Origin: Tetrahymena thermophila SB210
Lineage: Eukaryota > Ciliophora > Oligohymenophorea > Hymenostomatida > Tetrahymenidae
NCBI RefSeq assembly: GCF_000189635.1
Contig: NW_002476507.1
Coordinates: forward strand, 248,001 to 312,000
Direction of reading: 5' to 3'
DNA: 64,000 nt
The notes under the pieces are model-generated. The model did not search any database and was not told the origin of the DNA. It worked only from the letters and a program-made list of their open reading frames with translations. Both the position numbers and the translations under genes were made by a program. Positions 1-12,400 of this stretch are shown here, piece by piece; the stretch's first letter is position 1; each line of letters starts with the position of its first letter.

Positions 1-1142
1 GCATTTCATATAATATTCTAAATCTTTTATCTCTTGCTGAGATCTTTAGTTGAATGGGATTGCCATTAACTAAATTAATTTCTAATTACAATTAAATACA
101 ATAGAATGATAAAAAATATCTCACTTTTTTAAATTTATAAATCTTACAGTTCTCTGCAAATAATTTGACATTTGTAATCCTCTATCCTTATGCGTTGGTT
201 TCTTCCTTGAATTATTTTTATATTAGAAATTTCAATTTAAAGTTATGAAATATGTAAATTTAAACAAATCGTTATCTAGATTTTTGATACTTTTTATCTC
301 TCAAATTTATATAAGATAATAAGAAATAATACCCAATAATTAGTAAAAATTTTAATGATAAAAATTAAATCATTATAAATTTAATACATAAAAGCAAATA
401 AATAATATCACCTTTATATCTAAATTATAAAATCCTCAATAGTTCATTATATCATCTGTAAATAAGCATAATGACTTATTTTGTTTTTGTACATAAATAT
501 AATAAATTGTTAAGAATTAACTCATATTTCTTTTAGGATTAGACTATCGAACTTTATTTTTACTGATCCTAAATATTATAATTAATGTATTTCTACTTTT
601 TCAAAATAATATCTAAATAAAATAGCTAAATTTAAAATAAAATATGTTAGAAAAATTTGAAAATAAGATATTGGAAATTATTAATTAAAATATTCTTAAA
701 TATTTCAAAAAGAAATAATATAATATTGAGAAATTAAGAATTTTGTCTTTATTGAATATAAGATATTGTAAACTTTTAATTAAAATATTCTTAATTATTT
801 CAAAAAAAATAAAATAATCATCTTGAAAAATTTAGAATTTAATATTTACTTATTAATTATTTATAAAAAATAATTTAATAAAAAATACACAAGAATTTTA
901 AATATATGAATGAATGCCTTTTAAGTTAGATTGACATTTTTTACAAGCAAACCTAATACTCACATTTAATAAAAATTTTTTAAATTAATGATTTTTAATT
1001 GTATATATAACAGCTATTTTTAATTGCAATATTTATTAAACATGTTTTTCGTTAAAAAATATTTTACAAGAAAAAAAAATATCTTAAAATATAAAGGGAT
1101 AAAGATAAGTATATAAATTTTTTAAGCGCAAAAAATAGGACG
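1..1142. other. AT-rich intergenic DNA left of RAD51
   Basis: No conserved protein or RNA is visible. The stretch is dominated by A and T runs with scattered short open frames on both strands, which are expected by chance when only TGA stops translation. Composition changes near 1120, where the GC-richer block upstream of RAD51 begins. Confidence 0.5.
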
Positions 1143-1448
1143 ATGAATTATGTTCGCTCAACCCAAAAATTTTTCAATCTGAGTGAATTTGATTTCAATG
1201 AAAACTGGCGCAAGATCGATTGGCTTTCAACAGTTTTGATGTTATTAGAATGTTTTAAATATTAATTGCTTTTGATATTTGAAGGAAAAAAAACAAAAAC
1301 AAATCAAAAAAAAGAATTGCTATATAAGCAAAATTTTAACTTGTTAAATTTTCTTTAAAATTAATAGTAAATTTATAGACCAAAAATTTAAAAGAAAAAA
1401 TGGCTGAGTACGCTGAAGACGTTGAATAAAGCGATGGACCTATGTTGA
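1143..1448 (+). other. upstream ORF overlapping the RAD51 start
   Basis: An ATG at 1143 opens a 101-codon frame under the ciliate code. It ends at TGA 1446-1448, so it overlaps the first 49 bases of RAD51 in a different frame. Its first 40 or so codons are richer in G and C and use a mixed residue set (start MNYVRSTQKFFNLSEF), unlike the surrounding AT runs. It could be a translated uORF that lowers RAD51 expression, a small independent peptide, or 5' leader with promoter elements. Two GCGC-containing patches near 1125 and 1206 could alternatively be transcription-factor sites. I cannot choose between these from sequence alone. Confidence 0.25.
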
Positions 1449-2681
1449 TCGCCAAATTGGAAGAACATGGTATTAATAATGCAGATGTTAAAAAACTCAT
1501 AGATGCTGGTTTCCAAACTGTTGAATCCATTTCTTACACTGCTAAGAAAAATCTCTTGCAAATTAAGGGTATGACTGAAGCAAAAATCGATAAAATCCTT
1601 GATGTTGCTGCCAAATTAGTTCCTAATGATTTCTAAACTGCAGCTGAATACTATGTAAAGAGACAAAGTGTCATCAATCTTACTACAGGCTCAACTGAAT
1701 TAGACAAACTTCTTGGTGGTGGTTTTGAAACAGGCTCTCTCACTGAAATTTTTGGTAAAAATATTAATTAATTATTTGTTTATAAAATAGAATAATAAGT
1801 TTAAGAAATTAATATCAAATTTTAGCCACCATTTCTTTTTAAATATGATTTCCATCCATATTTATCATTAATTCTTAAAAAATAGGTGAATTCAGAACAG
1901 GTAAAACTTAAATTTGTCATACTTTGTGTATCACCTGCTAATTACCCAAGGAAAAGGGTGGTGGTGAAGGTAAGGCTATGTATATTGATACTGAAGGTAC
2001 TTTCAGACCTGAAAGACTTGAATCAATTGCTGAAAGATTCGGATTAGATCCTCAAGAATGTATGGAAAACGTAGCTTATGCTAGAGCCTTCAACTGTGAT
2101 CAATAAAATAAACTCTTAGTCCAGGCTGCTGCTTTGATGGCTGAAAGTAAATACGCTTTGCTTATTGTTGATTCAGCCACTGCTCTTTACAGAACTGATT
2201 ATAGTGGTAGAGGTGAATTGTCAGTCAGACAAAATCACTTGGGTAAATTCTTGAGAAACTTATAAAGACTTGCTGACGAATTCGGTATTGCTGTAGTTAT
2301 TACCAACCAAGTTATGTCCTAAGTCGATGGTGCAGCTATGTTCGCTGGTGATATGAAGAAACCTATTGGTGGTAATATTATGGCTCACGCTTCTACTACC
2401 AGACTTTATCTCAGAAAAGGTAGAGGAGAGTCTCGTATTTGCAAAATTTACGATTCTCCATGTCTTCCTGAATCAGAAGTAATTCACTCATTCATTTATT
2501 AAATATATTTTTGCTTTGAAATAAATACACAAAAGTGTGAGCCAAATAAATACGAATAATTTATTTTATCAATTTATATTAGAAAAAAAATACTTTATTA
2601 AAAAATTTATTAATAATATTTGTTTAACTATAGGCTATCTACGCTATTGGTAAGGGTGGTATTGAAGACTTCAACGAGTGA
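1400..2681 (+). CDS. RAD51: RAD51 recombinase
   Basis: Nuclear ATP-dependent strand-exchange protein that forms filaments on single-stranded DNA in homologous recombination and meiosis. Exons 1400-1754, 1886-2478 and 2634-2681 join in phase to 331 residues, close to the 339 of human RAD51. The N-terminal helix-hairpin-helix domain spans about residues 14-70. The FQTA polymerisation motif is at 78-81, the Walker [10 protein letters not shown] at about 119-127, and the Walker B LLIVDSA follows; loop regions near [11 protein letters not shown] match the family. Introns of 131 and 155 bases have GTA...TAG borders. In-frame TAA codons at Gln positions establish the genetic code for the window. The start is the first Met giving the usual acidic N-terminus. 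An out-of-frame upstream ORF overlaps this start. Confidence 0.97.
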
Positions 2682-3203
2682 AAAAAAAATTTTTAAAGCT
2701 AAAAGATAATAAGATAAAATTCATACTAACTAAATAACTAATAAAATATATAAACTATGCAATTCCAAAATAGATAAACAAATATATAAATAGGAGTTAT
2801 AGAGTATTAATATAATAAAATAATAATTAATTGTACTCTTTGTTAATCAATCTATATTCTAGCTACTTGTATTTCTTTTACGATATAGATTTTACAATTA
2901 ATAAATTAACCAATCAATTTTTAATTCAAATCAAATTAATTTGTGTTGAATATTTTTTATTAATTTGCTTTCATCAAAAAAATCCAAATATTTTATAAAA
3001 ATTTAATGGTGTCTATGTAAAAAAAAAATTAAGTGTTTTTTTAATAATTTGTAACCAATTAATATTTCAACTTAATACAAAAATGATTTAAATTACTATA
3101 AAATAATGTTATACCAATATAATATTAATAGTTTAAAGGAAAATTAAAATTTGTTAATATTATAAAAAATATTTTATTTTTATAATGTATGAAATTTTTA
3201 TTA
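2682..3203. other. intergenic DNA between convergent genes
   Basis: RAD51 and the first zinc-module gene converge here. The stretch is AT-rich with T and A runs, and I see no gene, hairpin terminator or repeat family in it. Confidence 0.5.
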
Positions 3204-4863
3204 TCATACAGGAATTTCAACACACTCCTAGCATATTACTGGACTGTCTTCTTTATAATTTACATCAAAAATCTCAAAGCATTTAATGCAGTACCTTTTA
3301 GATTTTTATTTTGAAATTGTTGCCTGATGATTACTGAAACTGTTATGGCATTTGATACATTTATAAGCTTAATTACAACATTAAAAGATAGGAACTGTAT
3401 TTGCTTTAGGGTTAGAATTATGATTGCAACTTACTTCGAAGTAAGTAAAGTATGGAAAATTTTCGAATTCTTTATTGGTATTAACTTTTAATAACTCAGG
3501 CTGTTTGATATATTCTCTTAAAATTTTACACATTTTCATTTTATCCTTTATATCTTTGTCATATTCAGAAATAATCATTTTAATTCGTTCTGCTTTATTA
3601 TTAACTTCTTAGATGATGTCCTTTTCTTTTAAAACTGGTAATGCAAATTCTTTAAAAGATTATTTAATATCAAACATAATATTTTATTTGAATGAATTGT
3701 ATGAAAAGTTGAACTATTTTTCTAATTTAGAATATTTATATTAAATTTATTTTATTTATAAATCTATTGAGCTTATTTTAGCCTGAGAATATATCGAAGC
3801 ACTAGTTTCAATTTCTGAATTAGTTAAATCAAATACATTTTTATTCAAAATATCACTAATTAAATCTATCATATAATTCTATTTTCTTACTTCTTCTTTT
3901 AATTGAGCAGCATCCATTTTAACCACTTCTCTATATTCATTTATTATTTATTTTTTAGTTTCTTCTATCTGCTAGTAGATATGCTCTTTGAGTTTATTTA
4001 ATTCTTTGTAAATTTTTATAATAAAAGGGGGTTGCTCAATAAATAAACATTAATTTTAGTAATCCTTAGCTTTCTCAACATATTCTTTGTATTTATTTTC
4101 CATATTCCTACTAAATTCTTCTAAAGAAATAATATTATGGTTCTCGTGCACATCATTACAGCATTTTTCACATCCAAATTTATCTATTTTATTAGAATTT
4201 AAACAAATAAATAAACATTATTAAATTTTATTCTTAAATATTTAACAGACTAATTAATATTTTGCGAAAAGCTTTCCTTTAATAATATCAAAAATCATTT
4301 ATTTGCTTAAGTTGTAATGTAATAGTAATTAACTAATATTACAAAATTGCAAATAATTACTCTAAAGTCTAAAATAAAATGATTGAACAAACTTTTCTAC
4401 CTTCGACACAGCAATTTTAATCTATGCAAATTCTAGTTATTTCTTCTTTTTCATGAGTTTAGTACATACATGTTGGTCTTAAGTTTAATCCAAATTTTTT
4501 TAGAGTGCATTTTTTCATGTTAATAGGCTTTGTAACTATTTTCATATCCTCTAATGGAAGAGTCTCACTTTTTAAACTTTTGGTTGCTTAGCTTACTACA
4601 GATTTTGCTGCACTAGGTGCTTGTACTATTGAAATTTCTTTTTTAGAGGGTGATTTAGAATTAGATAAAGATCTTTTTAAATACTTAGAGAAATCAGTAA
4701 CTACAGAGTTCGGTTAAGAAAAAAGAGTTTATGCATCTTAAGCATTTGATATGCCTTACTTAAGCTAAAACCTTAAAGTAGATCTACTTTCCTATGTAGA
4801 GGAAGATATTAGACTTCTAGATTTATCTGTCTAAATAGATGAATTAAATTAATATGCTTTCAT
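3204..4863 (-). CDS. B-box-like / CHY-like zinc protein, copy 1
   Basis: Exons 4401-4863 and 3204-4249 join in phase to 502 residues; the acceptor was chosen by phase. After a Ser/Gln-rich N-terminus comes a Cys/His cluster (KKCTLKKFGLNLRPTC, then RICIDQNCC and FGCEKCCNDVHENH) that resembles ciliate B-box-type zinc fingers. A long charged, coiled-coil-like middle follows. The C-terminus holds a second Cys/His cluster (VSCNHN, QCCNQAYKCIKCHN, YCIKCF, VICQEC) similar to CHY-type zinc fingers, then TGA. The gene is a tandem paralogue of the one at 5901-7793, with the same module order. TRIM-like B-box proteins often act as ubiquitin ligases or scaffolds, but I see no RING domain, so no enzymatic role is assigned. 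Confidence 0.8.
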
Positions 4864-5900
4864 TTAAGTTTATCCTTTTAATATTAGTTTTTGTATATTT
4901 TTAATGACAAGATGTAAAAATTAATTCTTTCTTTTAATTTTTAGAGGGTATTTATTAATAATACATATTGATAAGAAAATAGTAATTACTTAATTTACTA
5001 TGGTTATTTTTCAATGTAATATTCAGTTCAACTTTTATGATCACTGAATTTTACCAATCAAACTATGTAGATTTAAAGTAAGGCATATCATTTTAATGTA
5101 TATTTTTTAATTATTTTTTCACCATAAAGCTGGATTTATTTACATATTAAAATAATATTTCAATTTAATAGTAAGCTAAATTTTAAAAATATTTGTTTAT
5201 AAAAAGCTTTTTCCTCATAAAGAGAATAATTTACAAAGATATTATTTATTTAAAAAAATAATTGACTCATAATAAACCTATTAAATTTGAGAAATAAAAT
5301 ACTTAAAATCCAATATTCTTTCTTTACAGCGTAATAAAAAAAGTTAATTATAATTATCTATTTCAATTATGAACTCAAGATAAAATCATTAAATAAGCTT
5401 ATGCACTTCCTTCAAAAATAGTTTCAATTGATTGCTATTTAAAATCATTGCAATTTTAATGTGCCTTTCTTTATTAAATCAATAAATTAACAAATATATG
5501 AAAAATAATTTTCTAATTTAAACAAATTAATATTTTTTTAAATGAATTTAAAATTTTTTAATGTTATGTGGAATTAATTATAAGTTTAATTGGAAAAAAT
5601 AATTTGATTAAATACAAACATTCTTCTTAATTGAATTAGATCGTTTCATTTATAAAATTGTAAACTAAAATATAAAAATTGTTATAAAAATATGATAAAT
5701 ATTAATTTTAAATTTTATTTGAATATAAACTAAATAATTTTTAATTAAATAAGAGTTGTTTATCTAAAATCATGTTTTATGTTTGATTTAATTTCATTAT
5801 TTAATAAAATTTTAAACTAAAATATTAAATTTTGGTCCGAAAATTTGCTAATTATAAATTTAAAAATAGCATATATGCAATCATTTCGTTTCATTTAATA
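4864..5900. other. intergenic DNA between the tandem zinc genes
   Basis: About 1 kb of very AT-rich DNA between two minus-strand paralogues; it should contain the promoter of copy 1 and the 3' UTR of copy 2. No further coding sequence or structured RNA was recognised. Confidence 0.5.
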
Positions 5901-7793
5901 TCAAATTAAATGTAAATCTTTACTTTCTTTTTTAAAACTTTAATAAATTTATTTCTTTGTTGATGAATCATGGATATTAACACTGTTTGTATTTATCTTT
6001 TCATCTATAATTGATAAACGTCTATTTTTACTTTAGTATGGTGATTATTAATTAGGAGAAAGGTTTCTTTATTATTATTACTATTGTTGCTATGGCTATA
6101 ATTAATTTTAATGTATTTATGCTGATGTGCTTCTTTTTTAGGTGTATGGTTGTTATGGAGATACACTCCTGTTTTATTTCTTTGATTGTTTTTGTTAATC
6201 ATCTTGAGAAACATCTTGATTGAGAAGTGAAGATAGTAAATTCTAATTAAGTTTTAAATCTAAACAAGAATTGCAATTTATAGGAACATTTGTTGGGTAT
6301 TCTACTGTAAATACAGACAGACACTTTAAACACATTCTTTAAGAGGGAGATGTGATAGTAGCCTTATGTATTGTATGGTTGTTATGACACTTGACACACT
6401 AGTAAGATTGTTTACAGCAAACAAATAAAGGGACAGTGTTGCATTCGATTTGAGCTTGTTTAATGTGCTTACATTATTCTGAATATATAAGTAATCTTCC
6501 ACTATATATAAGTAATTAATTATTTAATTTATTAACTAAATAAATACAATAAAAAGTAAATTAAAATTATATTTACTTTTATAAATCTTAATTAGTTAAA
6601 TTTTAACTATTTGCGGCAGATTAATTTACAACTTCTTCGTCATTCATTTAAAGTTTTAGTTCTTTAAGGCTTTTAAAAATTTCATCTTATTTTTTTTAAA
6701 GTATAAAAAACTACAGTTTCATATACTTTAATTTAGAATTTCCAGGAAGTAGCATTGCATCTTTTTTTTAAGGCATAAACAACTAATCATTATTTTAGAG
6801 AATACAAGATGCTAAATTTTAAATAGATGATTGATAATGGTTTGCTGCCATCTCTGCTTAGAATTCAACTATATTATATATACCTTATAATTTCTTTTTA
6901 AAAGCAGTCATTTCATCAACTAATTCCTATTTCAAAAACTTCAAAAGTACTTCCATTTCTTACTCGTTTAATTCAAATAATTTCTTTTGAGTAACTTCCT
7001 TAAATCTTGTATAAAGTGTCTCATAGCTAGCTATTCTTTCTTAATAGTTTGGAACATACTCTTCAGCTTTTTCATCAATTTGCTACTTGATCAACAATTT
7101 CTAGTTATCAATATTCTAGCAAATAGACAATTTTAAGATGTTGAGTGAATCATAAATCTTTATTTAAAGGTATAAATTAAAATATTATTCTAATCAATTT
7201 CTTTTTTATCTATTAATAGTAACATATGAATAAAATATACAATGAATTATTATAGAAGCTATTTTTTAGTAGTTATAAATAAAGATGAAATTGAAAAATA
7301 AAGTTGTTACTTTTTACATAAAAGGTGGATTATTCATTTTTAAGCTAGTTAAATTTATTTCTTTGAAAGCTTATGTTAAAGTTTTAAAGTGGGTTTCGTT
7401 GTAATCAGAAAATTGTTCTATAGGAATACAAGCTTCTTTATGATTGCTATGATTTTCAATTATACAGAATTAGCAAACTAACCTTGAAGATTTATTATTT
7501 TCCCCTAAGCATTGGTCATCTATGCAAATGTGGGAAATATTACTTCTTTTATGTTCTTTATTATTGCAAAAAGGCCTTAAGCTTAATCCTAATTTATTGA
7601 TTTAGCATTTAGAATTTGTTGGCTTCTGATATATATTTGTATTTCCTATATCTACTTTTGAATTATTAAGAGCTCCAGAAGATGTATTGAATTTATTTTT
7701 GTCTGGAGACCCTGATCTAGATCTCTAGGTTTTATTTAAAAAAGGAGAATAAGATCTAACTTTTGTTTTATTCTCTTTTTATTCTTTAGTCAT
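5901..7793 (-). CDS. B-box-like / CHY-like zinc protein, copy 2
   Basis: Exons 7311-7793, 6577-7157 and 5901-6501 join in phase to 554 residues; intron 1 was placed by alignment with copy 1 (PPFMQK followed by IYDSLNILK, against PPFIIKIYKELNKLK). The N-terminus is Ser/Arg-rich. The first zinc cluster has KCQINKLGLSLRPFC, HICIDDQC and LVCQFCIIENHSNH, followed by coiled coil. The C-terminal CHY-like cluster has QCKHIKQAQIEC, FVCCKQSYQCVKCHNNH, CLKCL and INCNSC. Unlike copy 1 it continues into a Ser- and Gln-rich tail of about 90 residues in which TAA and TAG encode runs of Gln. The order of domains suggests duplication followed by tail divergence. Function is unknown; a scaffold or ubiquitin-related role would be inference from B-box families. 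Confidence 0.8.
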
Positions 7794-9455
7794 TATATTC
7801 TATAGGATACTTTTACTAAAATCTTAGCTAGATCTTTTATTTTGAATCTATTGCATACTTGATTTTATTTATATATCAATTAATTCTATATGTTAAAGAT
7901 TAGATTTAATAATATAATTAATTTTACCAATTATTAAAAAGCAACATAAAAAACAAATCATCAAGTCTATCCAATTCAAAAATTAAATAACATTACTAGA
8001 GGACCTAACGACCATCAGCTAAAATCTAAATTGTGCAAAAATATCAATAAATTAATCAACTTTTTTCAATATAAGCTTGCTTTATTCTAAATACTATTAT
8101 CAAAAACCAACCAATATTTTAATTTAAAAATAAATTTTTATATTAACTATTCTATTTATTTTTAAGTAGTTAAGCTATATATTTGAAATAGATCCTAATT
8201 AAAAAATTTTTAAATAAATGAAAGAACATTTAGTTCTAAAGGTACGGTGTAAAAGATATTTGTAATTAAAATTTAAATTTGAATAAATAAATATGTTTTA
8301 GAAGTTTTATGAATAAATTATTTACAATTAAATTTTTATTTTTAGAATAGAAAATATAATAAATCAGATATGATATTTCATTATTAAAATTTTAGTTTTC
8401 TTCTCTTTTTAGGAAATTAAAAAATAAATTTTAAATAAAATGCAATAGCTATCAATAATTAATTCTAATTAGAAGGAAGACAAATAAATAAAATTTATGA
8501 AAAGATTATGTCAGGCATCTTTTTTTTTAATAGTTTATTATTATTATTTTTTTTATCAAATTTGATATTTATATAAATTAAATTTTTTAAATTTCTTTAA
8601 TATATTCGATTCATTCCAAATTAATATTTCTCGTTTAAATCAGAAAAATTTTCAAGCTTTAAATTGCTACTTGCAAAATTAATTTTGCTAATAATTAAAT
8701 CATTTTTTGAAAATTAAATAAAATATAAAATCATATTTTTTTTTTAAAGATTTATTAACTTAAAAACTAAAAAACATATTTAATCTTAAAATTAACATTT
8801 TTTACATTCGTAAAGTTATAAAAATTAAAAATAAAAACAGAAATAAGTTAAAAAACAAAAATCAAAACTCTTCATTTTTATAATAGTTTCTTTAACCTAA
8901 ATATTTTAAAAATTATTTTTAAATTGAAAAACTTTTAATATATTCCCTGTAAAATATGTTTAAAAGCTTTTGATTTTTCACAAAAATTTCACATAATTAT
9001 AATCAAAATCTAACAAATTTTACTTATCTGAAATTGAATCCATCTATTCAGATTAATTTTCTCAATCTAATTTTTTTCTTAGTTTTTATATTAAAAAAAT
9101 AGTAATTAGTTGAAAAAAAATGGAATTATATTATTTTATATCAAAAAAATGTTATTTGCTAAAATATTTTAGTTTAAGTTTTTTTTATTTTATGAAGTGA
9201 ACTAAAGCAGCTACTTGACCAATTATTAATAAGTAGACAAATAGATAGAAATAATTAGATTTGAACATTACTAACTATTGTTTATTTAATTTAATATCAA
9301 AAATAATCATTTAGATAGAAATAAATTTAACCAAATAAATCTAACAAAGTACTTTAAGTATATTTGATATTATTAAGCTACTAAATTTAGGTCCAAGTTA
9401 TCATCTTTCAAGCAGTTAATTTAACTATTAAAAATAAGATTTATAGCTCTTTAAA
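7794..9455. other. intergenic DNA between divergent genes
   Basis: 1.7 kb of highly AT-rich sequence between the start of zinc copy 2 (-) and the start of the THADA-like gene (+). It must hold both promoters. I see no conserved coding segment, RNA gene or repeat family. Confidence 0.5.
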
Positions 9456-12400
9456 ATGTCCAATTCCCTTATCTTCTATTAACAGTTAGATCCTTAGGGT
9501 GATATATCCTTATTAGATGAAAAATCTAAAAAAGCATATGAAGGTTTTTTCAAACCTATTCCACTATCAGCTTTTAAAGATTACCTTAAGCGTTGCCGTT
9601 TGTGCTTTACAAACCCTAAAGATAAGAATATACTCCCAGGATGGACTTAGGAATTTATGATCAATCACATTTTTTATCCTCTTATATAAGAAACTATCAA
9701 TGGAACAGTTAAAGAAGTTAAAGGCAACATTAATGAAACACTGCGTATAATTTATAATGAAGAGAAATCATCAAAAAACGATGGAGAATAGAGCTCTGAA
9801 GGTATTCTTTTGGCAAAACAAAAGATTCTTAGCATATTATCAAGTGTTATTAGCAAATTATTCTAAGATTACGAATCTACTGATAAGGAGGATTTATAAA
9901 AGTCTTTTGAAGCTGAAGATGTTTTTACTAAAACTTTAAACAACGTTATTGATTTGTTTGATTCTGTCAGCTTCAAGTCAGAAGAACTTAAAGAAATGCA
10001 TGTTCTTATTTAAAATAAATGGATTCCTTATCAATAAGTAAAATTTTCAAACAATATCTTTGAATTATTTTAATATTTGAAAATTTTGAAAGTTGTTAAT
10101 ATAAGTAAATGAACTCATGTTTTTATATTTAATATAATAGAACTTACTTGAAAGGCTTATAAATAGAGTTATTAATGAGAAATACTTTTTAACAAAGCAT
10201 GTAGATATGATAGGCGATATTCTTAGAAATATTTCATCCACTATTAATAGATTAAACGATCTTATTAGTAATGAATTCGTTGAAAAAGTTAGCGGCTTAC
10301 TTAACATTCTTCTTTAAAACTGCCTTAGACTCAAAAAAGACATAGTTTCTCATGCTTCAATCCTTTATGTTTACATAAAAATCACAAAGAAAAAAGTACA
10401 CATTTTTCTCTCTTTCTTGAGCAAATATTATTATTTTAAAAAAATATATTTCACAAAAAAATAAAAAAATTCTTTAATACTAAATGAAAGAAGTTTGTTG
10501 CAAATAAAAAATATTTTAAGTTATTTTAGAAATAAAATTGTTTTTACTAAATTATTTAAAAAATGAATATTAACTATAAATTTATATAATATATATTAAA
10601 GGAAACTTTAGAATAGGTCATTCACGAAATATTAAGTATCCATGATACAAATGAAGAAAAAAGTTTAGAAAAACTAGGTAAAATTAGAGCATTATTTGTC
10701 TATGATGGGAAGAGAGTTCCTTTCCACAAATACAATTTAATTCAATATGTTAATGGATTTTTCAATAACTCGAACCCCGAAGTCAGACTTTATACTTTAA
10801 CAGTTATCCTTCTCATTTTAGAAAGCGTTTAACAAAGCGAATATAAAATTGAGTTCATGAAAAACGAAAAGTTATAATTTGAAATTTATGATAATGTTTA
10901 AAGATCATTAGAATATCCTGCTAAAAAAATCTCATACTGGATTGAAAGTATCCTCTCTACTTTAATCTCTTGTAGTGAAAATCCAAATAAGTTGGCTGAG
11001 AAGTATGCCACTGAAGCTCTTGAGTTAAATCTCTCTAGTTCAAAGAGAAAATATTATTTGTTAACTATCCTTTTACCATTTGTTGCCCCTGATTTCTATC
11101 TTATTAAAGACCCTCATATTATTCAAGAACTTATGATTTCATGTGGAGACTATTATATCTTGCCAGCTCCTAACCTCTTATTTAGACTTTTAGAAGCTCT
11201 CTACTAGAAGAAATGTAATTAAGATCTCGAGTAATGGAGAAAATATTGGGAAGGTGATTACTTCACTTGTCTTAAATCATAGCCTTTACCTGTTATTAAA
11301 GGAATTATTTCAGCTGTCAATCCTATTTTAGCTAAGATTAACAAGAATGCAGTTGTATACATGCTTTCTACAGTAATAATTTTTGAATTAATTAATTAGT
11401 TCCAAAAACAAAAATGAAAATCTTATATTTATTCATTAAATAGATTTTAGATTCCTCAAACTCCAAGATGGATGATAAAAACTCACTTTGGATATTTGTT
11501 TCCTTTTTGAAAGTTGCCAGAGAGAGAAGCTTAATAGCAGATGGACCTGATGGTTCTTTCATTTTACAAGGTACTTAGATAACAATCAACAGAGAAAGAC
11601 TTGAGAAACTTATTTTAAACAAAGATAGAAATGTTATCATTAACATTTTAGAATTTATTTCTATCAATCCTAAGCCTTCTGAAGCTCCTTCTGAGTTGGA
11701 ATTTGAGCTATTGCTCTTATTTTTAAAATATGGTAAACAACTTAAATAAATAAATTAAAATATATTTAAATATTTTTTTAATTTAGGCACAAGAACTTCC
11801 TATCCTGAATTTAGAAAAGATTTCTTAGGCTCTTTTAAGAGATTCATAGAAAGATTGAGACTTGTTTATGAGAGAGATATAGTTTTAATAGAAGAAGGAA
11901 AATAACCAAAAAAGAAAAATTTTAAATCTTTTGTTAATTTCATTTAGAAATGTGTTGACACTATCTTGTCTTCAATGTACCCATAGATTTGCTTCGAAAT
12001 TGCTAATCCTATGCTTGAAATACTTTAGCTTATATTATAGAACTTCCCAGCTCATAAGCCCTATGAATATAAGAAAGGTCTTGTTATTTAAAATACAAAA
12101 TTCCTGTAAACTCACATTGTTAATCCTCCTCTTTTCTCACAAGTAAATTTTTTAAAACGTTATTTTAAATATAAATTATTTTTATAGTAAAATGTAGAAT
12201 GCTTACTTGTTCATAGTAATTCTTTATGGGAATCAATAAGAGAAATCAGTATAAACATTCTATCATTCTTCCCTCCTTAAACAGTTAGCGTTGACTATGT
12301 TAAAAATTTATATAACTAAGCTTTAAATTTGAGTAAGAATCCTTAGATTAAAAATTACGAAGTTGGTGCTTATATTTTACAACTTCTTTTTAGCAACTAT

